A DNA stretch of 50,251 bases. It comes from Eubacteriaceae bacterium. Lineage in GTDB: Bacteria > Bacillota > Clostridia > Eubacteriales > Anaerofustaceae. The translations under genes were made by a program, and so were the position numbers. Positions within the stretch are counted from its first letter, which is position 1. Each line of letters begins with the position of its first letter. The notes below the pieces were generated by a model that did not search any database, was not told where the DNA came from, and saw nothing but the letters and a program-made list of their open reading frames with translations. The DNA lies in the NCBI GenBank assembly GCA_009782875.1, contig WRIE01000019.1, forward strand, positions 1 to 50,251. The letters run 5' to 3'. Shown one piece after another: positions 1-9,056 of this stretch.

Positions 1-60
1 ATCCATACCAAGTGGTATTTTATATCGTATGTGCAATGCGCCGACTTTCTGTAGTTCTCC

Positions 61-111
61 AATTGTTTTCACCTCTTCGATTTAGTATTACTAAATCGGC
101 TGAAAACAATT
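61..111. repeat. Large interrupted palindrome
   Basis: Two nested perfect inverted repeats: an outer 11-bp arm pair (61-71 with 101-111) and an inner 9-bp pair (78-86 with 90-98) separated by a 3-base loop. On the minus strand a purine-rich AAGAGG followed by GTG lies inside the structure, so the hairpin would hide a possible translation start. A similar start-occluding hairpin is known in the leader of IS200 transposase genes; that link here is inference from the adjacent IS200-like end. Confidence 0.6.
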
Positions 112-124
112 CATCTTGCAAGTC

Positions 125-170
125 GACCTAAAGGTTTCGCCTGGAAGGCGAGGGTTTTAGACCCATTATA
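125..170 (-). mobile_element. IS200/IS605-like element end (remnant)
   Basis: A short hairpin (TCGCC at 137-141, GGCGA at 147-151) is followed by AGGGTTTTAGA. The left end of the full IS200-type element in this window, around 39667-39690, has the same layout: a CGCC-based hairpin, then GGGGGTTTAAGATC. This makes 125-170 a probable end of a related element whose body lies to the left of the window. Two short motifs only, so the call is tentative. Confidence 0.35.
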
Positions 171-212
171 CAGACAATAAAATACGCCGAGAGTAAAAAA
201 GCAAACCGCGCA

Positions 213-890
213 TTACAGATAAAATTGTTTAGTTTTAATGATTTCTTTGGGCGAGTATTGCCGCTTTATGTTAATCGCTTGAACAGACACATAACCTTTT
301 GGTATATATCCTTGCGGCGGGTTTGTGATGATATGGGAACATAATCCGCAAACAACCAAAAAAGTTGCCCCGAAAGCCATAAATGTATGGTTCTCCTAAT
401 CCACTTAGCATGGATTTTGCCAGCGGTGCAAATAACACAAGTGAAAAACCGAACGCGCATACAATCATTCCCGACGCGAAACCCCGCCTGTCGGGAAACT
501 ATTTTTGCACTGCCGTAATGGTAGACATACCGCGATTTTAGACATTTAAACTGTCCCAACACCAAAGCCTCCGACGATGGCGTAAGTAACATACACAAGC
601 CAAGGCGTGTTGCTGGTAACAAAAGCCGTGCACACTATACCAGCTCCTATAGGTACACTTCTTGTCAGCGTGACTTTTTTGGTCCTAGCTTATCCTGTGC
701 GCGACCTTGCATAATAATGCCCAAAACAAACATGGACAGCATTATGGAAGATGTACGCGATGCTGAATTGGCATCCCAATTCAAATGAGCGGCAACCGGC
801 TCACTGAACACGCTCACATATATATGATGCCACGCAAAACTGTATAGCCATTCCTGCGGCTAAAATGCAATATCTATTTTGTTTTGCCAT
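213..890 (-). pseudogene. OFA-family (oxalate/formate antiporter-like) MFS transporter, truncated and frameshifted
   Basis: Reading the minus strand across frames gives the N-terminal half of an OFA-type MFS permease. It starts at an ATG at 888-890 behind an AGAAGG ribosome site, with MAKQNRYCILAAGMAIQF as the first helix. Later pieces include WDANSAS, SMFVLGII, AQDKLGPKK, YAIVGGFGVGT, CAFGFSLVLFAPLAKSML and a cytoplasmic-loop-like GYIPKGYV. At least four frameshifts separate them. The frame ends at TAA 213-215, just where helix 7 should begin (SPKEIIKTKQFYL). The ancestral protein would import or exchange small carboxylates across the membrane. The gene is not functional as read. Confidence 0.75.
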
Positions 891-959
891 ATAAACAATC
901 CTTCTTTCTTTGCGGAATTTATTTGATTTGAGTGCTGTGCCGCAAAGGTCCGGGAAATG

Positions 960-1251
960 CCATGTTTCCCCATATTATTACCTCCGTTTCCAACAAAAAT
1001 TAAAAAGCGCCCGTAGCAACCATACCGATTGCCATTGGCGCGCTTTTGCCACTAGTTTTACAGGCTTTGGCGCTCCTATGAACAATCGACCACATAAAAA
1101 AGAAAAAGCCAAAAAACGAAGTAAAGAATACTTCGCGAAGAGAAATGCAGTAATTGTCAAGCATGTTTTTTCTTCTGTGTTCACATGCCGCATTTGGCTT
1201 GTTTGTGTTTGCATCGCCACGGCAGCAATGCCCATCATTTTCCACTAACAT
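960..1251 (-). pseudogene. Fragment of a second OFA-type MFS transporter
   Basis: The minus strand contains FFFFMWSI followed across a frame change by a stretch ending KSAPMAIGMVATGAF. That tail resembles the helix 7-8 region of OFA transporters, in which a Gly-rich helix leads to a Q/K-S-A-P-M-A-I-G-M-like motif. The piece lies 5' of the N-terminal half at 213-890, so it should come from a separate, tandem copy rather than from the same gene. A good ribosome site, GGAGGTAATAAT, precedes an ATG near 970 that opens only a short frame. Assignment rests on one motif and is moderate to weak. Confidence 0.4.
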
Positions 1252-1387
1252 AAATTGTAATTAGTCTCAAATTTTTCAATGGGTAATTTTATATTTACTA
1301 GCAAATTTTTATGCTTGCCCACAATCCGCATATTAAGCCATTCCAAGGGAAAAATGAAAGCATGAAACCTGGGAGGCTATTGACTAC

Positions 1388-2161
1388 ATGCTCAACAAAG
1401 TTGAGATCTGCGGAATATCGACAGCCACTTTGCCTAAATTAAGGCACCAAGAAGTGGAAGAGATGCTTGTCAGGCTGAAGAACGGCGAAGAAGACTTGAA
1501 AGACGAATTTGTGCGATGTAATCTAAGGCTTGTACTCAGTGTTGTCCAAAAATTCACGCACAAACGCGAAAATTTGGATGATATATTTCAAATCGGGTGC
1601 ATTGGGCTGATAAAAGCCATCGACAACTTTGATTTCACATACAATGTCAAGTTTTCAACTTACGCTGTTCCTATGATTATCGGTGAGATAAGGAGATACT
1701 TGCGGGACAACAGTGTTCTGCGTGTGTCACGGTCATTGAAAGACATTGCGTACAAGGCGCTCAAGCTCAAGGAAATGAGCGGAAATGAGCAAATGACCAA
1801 CGAGCAGATCGCCCTCGCTTTGGGGATCGATAAAAAGGATGTCGATATCGCTATTGATGCGACTGTCGAGCCATACTCATTGTTTGAGAGTGTGTACAAC
1901 GAGTCCGGCGAGAATGTCGTCCTCCTTGACCAGATCAAGGATGAGAAAAGCAATGAGGAAAGCTGGTTGGAAAAAATCGCTCTTGTAGAAGCTGTTTCCC
2001 AATTGAATGAAAAAGAAAAATCTGTCGTCAACATGCGCTACTACCAAGGCAAGACCCAAATTGAAGTTGCCGAAGAAGTCGGCATTAGCCAAGCGCAGGT
2101 GTCTAGAATTGAAAAAAACGCCATTGAGCGCCTTAAAAAGCACATAGCGGTCTGCGATTAA
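1388..2161 (+). CDS. sigG: RNA polymerase sporulation sigma factor SigG
   Basis: 257 residues, the usual length for sigma-G, which directs late gene expression in the forespore. The N-terminus has the sigma-G signature KVEICGI near residue 4. Region 2 carries NLRLVLSVVQKF (about 45-56), LDDIFQIGCIGLIKAIDNFD, then FSTYAVPMIIGEIRRYLRDN (about 88-107). Region 4 has GKTQIEVAEEVGISQAQVSR (about 221-240), the helix-turn-helix for -35 recognition. The ATG lies 11 bases after GGGAGG. In Bacillus sigG follows sigE; here it stands alone, with convergent rpe downstream. Sigma-F is the close alternative, but the N-terminal KVEICG motif favours sigma-G. This is the main evidence that the organism makes spores. 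Confidence 0.95.
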   Translation: MLNKVEICGISTATLPKLRHQEVEEMLVRLKNGEEDLKDEFVRCNLRLVLSVVQKFTHKRENLDDIFQIGCIGLIKAIDNFDFTYNVKFSTYAVPMIIGEIRRYLRDNSVLRVSRSLKDIAYKALKLKEMSGNEQMTNEQIALALGIDKKDVDIAIDATVEPYSLFESVYNESGENVVLLDQIKDEKSNEESWLEKIALVEAVSQLNEKEKSVVNMRYYQGKTQIEVAEEVGISQAQVSRIEKNAIERLKKHIAVCD

Positions 2162-2174
2162 ACAGGCCGCTATG
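2143..2174. terminator. Stem-loop between convergent sigG and rpe
   Basis: A 12-bp stem (CATAGCGGTCTG paired with CAGGCCGCTATG, one G-T wobble) overlaps the sigG stop codon. No T-run follows on either strand, so it may act as an mRNA 3'-end structure rather than a classical intrinsic terminator. Confidence 0.4.
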
Positions 2175-2183
2175 CTGTTGCAA

Positions 2184-2825
2184 CTAAAGCGCTTGCAATA
2201 ATTTGATCTTTTCTTCGATTGGCCCATCAAAAATGTATGATCCAGACACAAGGGCATCCGCTCCGGCTTTTGCTGCCAAAGGGGCGCTTTTGCCATTGAT
2301 GCCGCCGTCAACCTGCAGGATGACAGGCCTTTTGCGCTTGTCGATTTCTGCCCTGATTGCAGCAATTTTCGCCAAGGATGAGGGAATGAAAGACTGCCCT
2401 GCAAAACCTGGCTCTACGCTCATCACGAGTATCATATCAACAAGTCCATAAACCTCATCTAGCATCGAGACTGGAGTCGCTGGATTCAAAGCTACCCCTG
2501 CCTTTGATCCAAGGCTCTTTATCAATTCCAAGGTTCTGTACAAGTGCCTGTCTGCTTCGAAATGCACTGTGATATAGCCGCTTCCAGCCTCGGCGAATTG
2601 TGGGATAAAACATTCCACGTTTTCAATCATCAAGTGGGTGTCAAAAACTAGGCTGGTTTTTTTTCTAAGCTGGCTCACAAGTGCAAACCCGAAGGTCAAA
2701 TTAGGGACAAAGTGGCCATCCATCACATCTAAATGGAGCATGTCCGCGCCAGCAGCCTCTAAGCGGGCTACATCCCTTTCTATGTTCGTGAAATCGCATG
2801 AGAGAAGAGATGGTGATACAAGCAT
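2184..2825 (-). CDS. rpe: Ribulose-phosphate 3-epimerase
   Basis: 213 residues, full length for the family, a TIM-barrel metal enzyme that interconverts ribulose 5-phosphate and xylulose 5-phosphate in the pentose phosphate pathway. Visible signatures are the N-terminal SPSLLSCDF, LHLDVMDGHFVPNLTFG (about residues 31-47, with the metal-binding His and Asp), FDTHLMIEN, VMSVEPGFAGQSF (about 135-147) and the C-terminal phosphate-binding VDGGIN and GADALVSGSYIF. The ATG at 2823-2825 follows GGAGG at spacing 8. In many Firmicutes rpe sits near the rsgA/prkC group; here it is alone, convergent with sigG and divergent from the radical SAM gene. Confidence 0.97.
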   Translation of the reverse strand: MLVSPSLLSCDFTNIERDVARLEAAGADMLHLDVMDGHFVPNLTFGFALVSQLRKKTSLVFDTHLMIENVECFIPQFAEAGSGYITVHFEADRHLYRTLELIKSLGSKAGVALNPATPVSMLDEVYGLVDMILVMSVEPGFAGQSFIPSSLAKIAAIRAEIDKRKRPVILQVDGGINGKSAPLAAKAGADALVSGSYIFDGPIEEKIKLLQAL

Positions 2826-2846
2826 AAAGAATTCCTCCGTTTTTCA

Positions 2847-2918
2847 ATTATAGCACATCTCGTTTCCCGGCAAGGGAAAAACAGTAGCGCTCTAAATAGC
2901 ATGCAAGTGTGCTATAAT
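2847..2918. promoter_or_regulatory. Divergent pair of extended -10 promoters
   Basis: Both strands carry the extended -10 element TGC-TATAAT: plus strand 2910-2918, and minus strand 2847-2855 (TATAAT as ATTATA at 2847-2852). They point outward, to the radical SAM gene and to rpe. No good -35 box is visible for the plus copy, consistent with extended -10 promoters, which depend less on -35 contacts. The two copies also form an inverted repeat (GTGCTATAATT). Confidence 0.6.
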
Positions 2919-2924
2919 TTCCAT

Positions 2925-4643
2925 ATGAGAAATAATCTGATGAATGTAGCACTTTGCCCAATAAATTCGTCATTCGCACAGAGTTGCCTTCCCAGCGTGA
3001 TTATTGAGACTGAGCTGCAAAAAGTCTGTAAAACAAGCATTGTCAGCTTCAATATCAACATGCGCCCCATGGAGATAGTGCAACAGCTTGCAGATCTTGA
3101 CGCGGAGTTATATTTGTTTTCTTGTTATATATGGAATGTAGAAACCATAGCCCACGTGGTAAGCGATTTAAAAAAGATCAAGAAGTGCATTATTGCTGTT
3201 GGGGGGCCGGAAATCACAGCCTCGCCTAGAAGGGCCCTTGCAAAGATGCCAGAAGTCGACTTTGTTATTGCAGGGGAAGCTGAGTTGGTGATCAGGAATT
3301 TCGTTTGCTGCTTGATTGCTGGGGAAAACCCTGCCTACCTCCCAAATGTCTTCACCCACAGCGCCCCCAACAAGCCGGTGCTCGAACAGATATCCTTTTT
3401 CCCTGACCGGCTATTCCCATACAACCCAGAAAATGTCGCTGGCCATCTTGACACAGTGATCTATTACGAAACAATGAGAGGCTGCCCACACAATTGTACT
3501 TATTGCACTTCAAGCAAAGATAGAAGGCTTTGGTTTGTGCCAATTAGCAAGGTCAAAAATGAGCTGTCTTTTTTTATCCAGCATAGGGCCAAGCTGGTCA
3601 AATTCGTCGACCGGACATTCAATACTGACCTTGAAAGGGCTAAAGACATCATCTCCTTTATATTGGAAAATAACATTTCTACGTGTTTCCACTTGGAGCT
3701 GCGGCTGGATGAATGCGACAATGAATTGGTTGAGATGTTGGCCAGCTCCCCATATGGCTGGATCCAAGTCGAAGCTGGATTGCAGTCGATAAACCCGCAC
3801 GCCCTTAGGGCTGTCAAGCGCTTCCACAAATACAGCATATTTACCAACAACATGGCTAAGCTGTGCAGAAACTCGAATATACGTGTCCACTCAGACATAA
3901 TCGCTATGCTGCCTAACGAGACTTTCTCATCAACACTTGCAGCTATCGATTATTTAGTAGGGCTTGGAACCCACATTATCCAACTTGGATTTCTTAAAAT
4001 TTTGCCCGGAACCCCGCTGTCAAGGGAAACAGAGCGGTTTGGCATTGTTTGTTCAGAGTATCCGCCATATGAGGTTTTTTCGACAAAAAGCACATCCTAT
4101 GATGAGTACTCCCAGTTAAAAAAGATTGCTTTTATTATCAACAAATACTACAACTCTGGATCCTTTACAGAAACCCTTGCACGCATCTTTGCCCTTTACA
4201 ATATTCTGCCTCAGTCATTCTTTGCAGGTTTGGCTAGCTATTTTGATGAGAATGGGTTGATTGGCAGAGACCTGTCTAAAAAGTCTCTTTATGAGCATTT
4301 GTTTGATTTTATGTACACAAAAGGGTTTGAATGTTATGAGGAGCTTGCATACGACTATTTAAGAAGCGTCTCGCTTGTTTTGCCGCCGTATCTTGAGCAC
4401 GCCGTGCAACCTGCCAGCAAGGAAGATGCCTTCGATTTTATAAAGGACAACTCTAATGCCCTGACAGCATTTGGGTCTCTTGAAGGGCTGGCTGCCAAGG
4501 AAAAATACAAGAAGATCGCAATTGTGTGCTTTCCAAAAATGTTTGGCGAAGAAATGATCGTATTTGTGGACGAGCCGGAAGAGAAAGTCTACAGCAAACG
4601 CAAGTGCGTGCCGGCAAGCCAGCTGACAGCCCCTGCAAACTGA
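2925..4643 (+). CDS. B12-binding-type radical SAM protein (DUF4080-like)
   Basis: About 570 residues. The N-terminal 140 residues resemble a cobalamin-binding Rossmann domain (LYLFSCYIWN, IIAVGGPEIT, VDFVIAGEAE). The radical SAM core has the 4Fe-4S motif CPHNCTYC near residues 186-193, followed by KFVDRTFN. The C-terminal 170 residues resemble the DUF4080 region of such proteins. The family performs unknown radical chemistry on unidentified substrates. The start is uncertain: ATG 2925 lies only 6 bases after a TATAAT, and ATG 2940 is the next candidate; an ATG at 2901 would lie upstream of the promoter -10. Neither downstream start has a clear Shine-Dalgarno. It is divergent from rpe and convergent with queG. 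Confidence 0.8.
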   Translation: MRNNLMNVALCPINSSFAQSCLPSVIIETELQKVCKTSIVSFNINMRPMEIVQQLADLDAELYLFSCYIWNVETIAHVVSDLKKIKKCIIAVGGPEITASPRRALAKMPEVDFVIAGEAELVIRNFVCCLIAGENPAYLPNVFTHSAPNKPVLEQISFFPDRLFPYNPENVAGHLDTVIYYETMRGCPHNCTYCTSSKDRRLWFVPISKVKNELSFFIQHRAKLVKFVDRTFNTDLERAKDIISFILENNISTCFHLELRLDECDNELVEMLASSPYGWIQVEAGLQSINPHALRAVKRFHKYSIFTNNMAKLCRNSNIRVHSDIIAMLPNETFSSTLAAIDYLVGLGTHIIQLGFLKILPGTPLSRETERFGIVCSEYPPYEVFSTKSTSYDEYSQLKKIAFIINKYYNSGSFTETLARIFALYNILPQSFFAGLASYFDENGLIGRDLSKKSLYEHLFDFMYTKGFECYEELAYDYLRSVSLVLPPYLEHAVQPASKEDAFDFIKDNSNALTAFGSLEGLAAKEKYKKIAIVCFPKMFGEEMIVFVDEPEEKVYSKRKCVPASQLTAPAN

Positions 4644-4663
4644 TGGCACAACGCCAACATAAC

Positions 4664-5578
4664 CTAGGATTTGCTGGCAAAGCCGCCAGTATTTTTTGCT
4701 ATCCTCTTGGCGTTCGCCTGCAATTGTCCCAAGCCTCGCCAAGCGAGTGCGGTGTTTCCGAAGCGGCTGTCGAACTCCTCCTTGCTTGCATTTAGAACCC
4801 ATTCAATATCCAGGAACGCCGAGTCAACACTTCCTATGAATACGGAGTTGTCCTGGGCAAGCGGCAAAGGATTGTTGTATGGGCAAGCAAGGTTGCACAA
4901 ATCACAGCCCCATATATATCCTTGGGTGTCGATATTGTCCGCATCCAACGCTTGGGTCGCATAGGAAATGCATTTTTTGTAATCAAGATGCGCTTGGCCA
5001 AGGGCTCCAGTAGGGCATGCCTTCAAGCAGTTGCAGCAATCCATGCAACTTGCTCTGGAAGGGTCCAATATCGGCATGTTGATGTCAGCATCAAACAAAG
5101 CAATGCCTATATAACAAAAGCTGCCTAGTTTTTCATTAATGAGCATTCTGTTCTTCCCAATAAACCCTGACCCGGCGCTATAGGCAACAGCGCGTTCAGA
5201 AAGCGGCGAAGTATCGACAAAAATCTTTGCATCGATTCCTTTTGCGCCGTCCCAAAGAGACAAAAACTTGCTTATGCGCTCTTTAACCACAATATGGTAG
5301 TCTTCTCCCCGTGCGAAGCGGGCAACCTGCCCAAAGTTGCCTAAAGGGCGTGGCATTTCGCTTCCATAGCTGACAAGGAAAGCGGCTATGGATTTGGCAT
5401 TTGGCCATAATGCCAGGTAATCTGTCTTCAACGCCGGCCTTTTATCGCTAAAGGCGATCTGGCCATCACCTAAATCCTCGAAATGGCTAGACAAAGAGCG
5501 CAGCAATCCCAAATCGCACTTTGCTACTTGGTCTATGCCGCATAACTGCGCAACTGTCTCATAGCTACTCCCATTCAT
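4664..5578 (-). CDS. queG: Epoxyqueuosine reductase QueG
   Basis: About 304 residues. QueG is a cobalamin- and 4Fe-4S-dependent cytosolic enzyme that reduces epoxyqueuosine in tRNA, the last step of queuosine synthesis. Two ferredoxin-type cluster motifs are visible: CMDCCNCLKACP (about residues 178-189) and CDLCNLACP (about 225-233). The central SGFIGKNRMLINEKLGSFCY stretch is also typical. The C-terminus lacks the HEAT-repeat extension found in some relatives, as is common in Firmicutes. It overlaps the end of coaE. Start 5578 gives MNGSSYETVAQLCGID, which fits the family; an alternative ATG lies at 5605. queA, the preceding pathway step, lies in the same gene series at 10284-11312. Confidence 0.92.
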   Translation of the reverse strand: MNGSSYETVAQLCGIDQVAKCDLGLLRSLSSHFEDLGDGQIAFSDKRPALKTDYLALWPNAKSIAAFLVSYGSEMPRPLGNFGQVARFARGEDYHIVVKERISKFLSLWDGAKGIDAKIFVDTSPLSERAVAYSAGSGFIGKNRMLINEKLGSFCYIGIALFDADINMPILDPSRASCMDCCNCLKACPTGALGQAHLDYKKCISYATQALDADNIDTQGYIWGCDLCNLACPYNNPLPLAQDNSVFIGSVDSAFLDIEWVLNASKEEFDSRFGNTALAWRGLGQLQANAKRIAKNTGGFASKS

Positions 5579-6167
5579 AATCAGCAACCATTTTGGCAAA
5601 TTCATCTACTTGGGATTCCAAGTTCTCAAAACTTGAAGTGTTGTCTATTATCCAAGTAGCGCGCCCCCTTTTTTCTTCGATGGGAATTTGCGCAGCGATT
5701 CTCCCATTTGCGTCTTCAAGGCTAAAACCTTTAGCTAAAAGCCTCTGGATCTGGACAACCTCAGTAGCGTATACAAGAAGCACCGCATCAATTGGCGATG
5801 TATCCAAGCTTTTTTCAAACAACAAAGGGCAATCGTAGAAAAGCAGCCCGACTCCCGACGAGGCGGCTACTTGTGCTTGGCGCTTGAACTCAGACGAGAT
5901 CAGCGGATGTAAAATCTTCTCTAGCTCCTCGAGCCTGCTTGTGTCGGAGAATACAATGCTCGCCAATTTTTTCCGGTCAAATCTTCCGTCTTCACCGGCA
6001 CAATTCTCAAAAGACGACAAAATCGCTTCTTGGGCATATGGCAGTTCAGACACTTCCCTGGATATTTGGTCCGCGTCAACCACAATATGCCCATATTTTT
6101 GTGCTAGAATTCTGCATACTGTGCTTTTGCCAGTCGCAATCCCCCCCGTCACACCGATTATCTTCAT
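5565..6167 (-). CDS. coaE: Dephospho-CoA kinase
   Basis: About 200 residues. CoaE phosphorylates the ribose 3'-hydroxyl of dephospho-CoA, the final step of coenzyme A synthesis. The P-loop GGIATGKST lies at residues 8-16, followed by VDADQISREV with the catalytic Asp, then LLFYDCPLLFE and the lid region. The start at 6167 (MKIIGVTGG) fits the family; the open frame extends nine codons further upstream. It lies 78 bases downstream of polA, as in many Firmicutes where polA and coaE are neighbours, and overlaps queG. Confidence 0.95.
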   Translation of the reverse strand: MKIIGVTGGIATGKSTVCRILAQKYGHIVVDADQISREVSELPYAQEAILSSFENCAGEDGRFDRKKLASIVFSDTSRLEELEKILHPLISSEFKRQAQVAASSGVGLLFYDCPLLFEKSLDTSPIDAVLLVYATEVVQIQRLLAKGFSLEDANGRIAAQIPIEEKRGRATWIIDNTSSFENLESQVDEFAKMVADYEWE

Positions 6168-6245
6168 ATGAACCAACAGCGCACAGCCAAACAAAGACGG
6201 CTATACGCCTTTTCCTCTCTAGCTAATTGTATTGCTTTTATTACC

Positions 6246-8846
6246 CTATTTGGCGCCATACCAATCTTTTGAAATGCCGACTTCAGCTACAAGGGGCACA
6301 GCCATTTCTGCAGCCGCCTCCATTTGCTCCTTGACAAGGGCAGCCACTTGGCTAGCTTCTTGGAGTGGGCAATCCAACAACAGCTCGTCGTGGACTTGCA
6401 GGATCAACCGGGCTTTGAATCCGCCTTTCTCCAATGCGCTTGCCACCTTTGCCATGGCAATTTTCATGATATCTGCAGCGCTGCCTTGTATTGGGGCATT
6501 AAGCGCGACACGCTCCGCAAAGGAGCGGATAGTATGGTTTCGCGAATTGATGTCTGGCAAATAGCAGCGCCTGCCATACATTGTCTCCACAAATCCTTGT
6601 GCTTTGGCTACCAGGACAATGCTGTCCATATACTCGCGAACACCCGGGAAGCGCTTGAAATAGGCTTGGATGTAGCTTGCTGCGGCTTTCTTTGTGATCC
6701 CCAGGTTTTTTGCGAGCCCAAAGTCAGAAATCCCATAAACAATGCCAAAGTTCACAGCTTTTGCGTCAGAGCGCATTTCCTTGGTCACTTCATCCAAGCT
6801 TACCGAAAACACTTCGGAGGCTGTCCTTTGATGTATATCCTCGTTGTTCCTGAAAGCTTCGACCATATTTGCGTCCCCTGAGATATGGCTTAGCACCCTT
6901 AGCTCAATTTGTGAATAGTCAGCGTCTATTAAAACATTCCCTTCCCCAGAAGCCACAAACGCCCGCCTGATCTGCCTGCCTTCCTCTGTCCTGGCAGGGA
7001 TGTTTTGCAAGTTAGGGTTTGAAGAGGACAGCCTGCCGGTTACTGTCGCCATTTGGTTGAAGCTTGTGTGGATTCTGCTTGTCCTTGGATCAACCAATTT
7101 CATCAACCCCTTGAGGTAAGTGGAGCTGAGTTTGGCAATTGAACGAAGTTCGATCAGCAGGGGGATGATTGGATGGGCATGGGCTATAGATTCCAAGGTC
7201 TCTATGTCAGTGGAATAGCCTGTTTTTGTCTTCTTTAGGAAAGGAAGCCCAAGCTCCTCAAACAGAAGGACACCAAGCTGTTTGGGGGAATTAAGGTTGA
7301 AATCGGGCCCTTTGTTAGCCAGGCAGAGAATCTGCTGTGAAATTGATGCGATCCTTTCGTCGCTCTCTTCATCAAGGGCAGCAAGCACACTTGTGTCCAG
7401 AGCCACCCCATAGGCTTCCATGTCAGATAGGATTTTAACAAGGGGGACTTCTATTTCTTCAAAGACATCTTTTAGCCTGTTTTCACTAATTTGCCCGTAC
7501 GACTGTTTATATATGCGCCATGTTGCGCTTGCATATTGCTCAAGGGCTTGGGCCGTTAGCTCGCTCTCCCCTCCATCATCAAAGAGAGTCAACTGTTTGG
7601 GCTCTTGCTTTGGCGCCAATGAGATGCCAAGGATGCGCATAGATAGATCCTCAATGCCATACTTTCCTAAAGAGGAGTTGGCCACATAAGCTACAAGGGG
7701 GGCGTCCACACAATTTATTGCATCTATGCCACGATGGGAAAGCTCTTTTATGTCCTCTTTTAGAAAAGGGGAAATCTTGCGAATAGAGCCATCCTCAAAA
7801 AAGGCTTTGATTGCCTCCCATCCAGCGTTTAAAACCAAGATAGCCTGGCCATCAGAGCACAAAGCGATGCTGCCTCTTTCAAAGTCCAGAAAGTATGCGA
7901 GCTCGCTATCGAGCCCGGCTGGAAATGAATCCAGGAGCGTATACTCGAAATCCGGGATTTGGCCAACGCCTGCGTAAACAGGCTCTTCAAAGCCGATGGT
8001 TTTGATAATGGAGTTTAGCTTGTATTTCCCTAGCTCTTCGAGAATTTCAGGTTTTTTGAATGTGAAGAGACCTGCGCTGGAATAATCGACCTGCTCGGGA
8101 TGCGAGCGCCTTATCGTCGCAAGGTCTTTTGACAAGTAGGCGATAGCTTTGCCGTTTTCGAGCCTCTCGAGCAGCTTGCCTTTTTGGCTGCCCAAGTTTT
8201 CGTAAACACCGTCCAATGATCCGAATTTCTGGATCAGCGACAAGGCTGTCTTCTCCCCTATACCGGAAATACCGGGGATGTTGTCCGATGTGTCGCCCAT
8301 AAGGGCCTTGACATCAATCAACTGGCTTGGCTCCAAGCCATAAGCCTGCTTGACATATGCTTCATCAACCTTGATCGTGTCGGAAACTCCGCGTTTTGAA
8401 TAAGCTATACGAGTGTATGGACCTGCCAGCTGGAATGAATCCCTGTCTCCAGTAACAACCACGCACTCATAACCTAATTCCTCAGAGACGAGGCTGACAC
8501 GGCCTATAACATCGTCTGCTTCGAATCCTTCCTCGCTTGCCACGCATACGCCTGCCATTTCCAACAGCCCCTTGATCACAGGCAGCTGGGCTCGGAGGTC
8601 TTCAGGCATAGCTTCCCTATGCTCCTTATAGCCCTCATAGTCGCTTTTGCGGAAAACAGGAGAGATAGAGTCAAAAGCGGCAAACAGGTAGTCAGGCTTT
8701 TCGTCTTCCAATAGTTTTAGAAGCATTGACAAAAAACCATGCACTGCGTTGGTTGGCGTGCCGTCAGGGGCTGACATGCCTTTGATCGCATAAAAAGACT
8801 TGTAGATTAGCGAAAAAGAATCTATGATAACTACTTTTTTTCCCAA
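6246..8846 (-). CDS. polA: DNA polymerase I
   Basis: 866 residues if started at TTG 8846, which follows AAGGTGG by five bases; an upstream ATG at 8903 adds residues with no family resemblance. The protein has an N-terminal 5'-3' exonuclease domain (VVIIDSFSLIYKSFYA, EADDVIG, MGDTSDNIPGISGIGEKTA), a central exonuclease-like domain (about 300-460) and a polymerase domain with motif A DADYSQIELR (about 637), motif B KAVNFGIVYG (about 695) and motif C VHDELLLD (about 817). By eye the central domain keeps the Asp-x-Glu pair (LDFERG) and LKED, but the last catalytic Asp of the E. coli 3'-5' exonuclease (Tyr-x-x-x-Asp) reads YASAT, so proofreading is probably weakened or lost. Role: Okazaki fragment maturation and repair. 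Confidence 0.97.
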   Translation of the reverse strand: MGKKVVIIDSFSLIYKSFYAIKGMSAPDGTPTNAVHGFLSMLLKLLEDEKPDYLFAAFDSISPVFRKSDYEGYKEHREAMPEDLRAQLPVIKGLLEMAGVCVASEEGFEADDVIGRVSLVSEELGYECVVVTGDRDSFQLAGPYTRIAYSKRGVSDTIKVDEAYVKQAYGLEPSQLIDVKALMGDTSDNIPGISGIGEKTALSLIQKFGSLDGVYENLGSQKGKLLERLENGKAIAYLSKDLATIRRSHPEQVDYSSAGLFTFKKPEILEELGKYKLNSIIKTIGFEEPVYAGVGQIPDFEYTLLDSFPAGLDSELAYFLDFERGSIALCSDGQAILVLNAGWEAIKAFFEDGSIRKISPFLKEDIKELSHRGIDAINCVDAPLVAYVANSSLGKYGIEDLSMRILGISLAPKQEPKQLTLFDDGGESELTAQALEQYASATWRIYKQSYGQISENRLKDVFEEIEVPLVKILSDMEAYGVALDTSVLAALDEESDERIASISQQILCLANKGPDFNLNSPKQLGVLLFEELGLPFLKKTKTGYSTDIETLESIAHAHPIIPLLIELRSIAKLSSTYLKGLMKLVDPRTSRIHTSFNQMATVTGRLSSSNPNLQNIPARTEEGRQIRRAFVASGEGNVLIDADYSQIELRVLSHISGDANMVEAFRNNEDIHQRTASEVFSVSLDEVTKEMRSDAKAVNFGIVYGISDFGLAKNLGITKKAAASYIQAYFKRFPGVREYMDSIVLVAKAQGFVETMYGRRCYLPDINSRNHTIRSFAERVALNAPIQGSAADIMKIAMAKVASALEKGGFKARLILQVHDELLLDCPLQEASQVAALVKEQMEAAAEMAVPLVAEVGISKDWYGAK

Positions 8847-9056
8847 TATAACCACCTTGATGCGGGTTTGAAGGATAACAAACCAGCTTGTATTATGTGA
8901 CATACGCCCACCACTAAGCGCCGCGCTCGTTTATCAAGCGCTTTGGCTTGAAGCAGGGTTTCTCGTTCGAGGCCGTTGTTTACCAACCAGCAAGCACCGT
9001 AGCCTGGTTTCCTTTGTATTTTGCACCTGTCGCTATAGCCAGCCAACAGCCATTTA

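Noticed and set aside
910-1248. 112-codon plus-strand ORF
   Set aside because: It is the complement of the OFA fragment and has no ribosome site or family resemblance.
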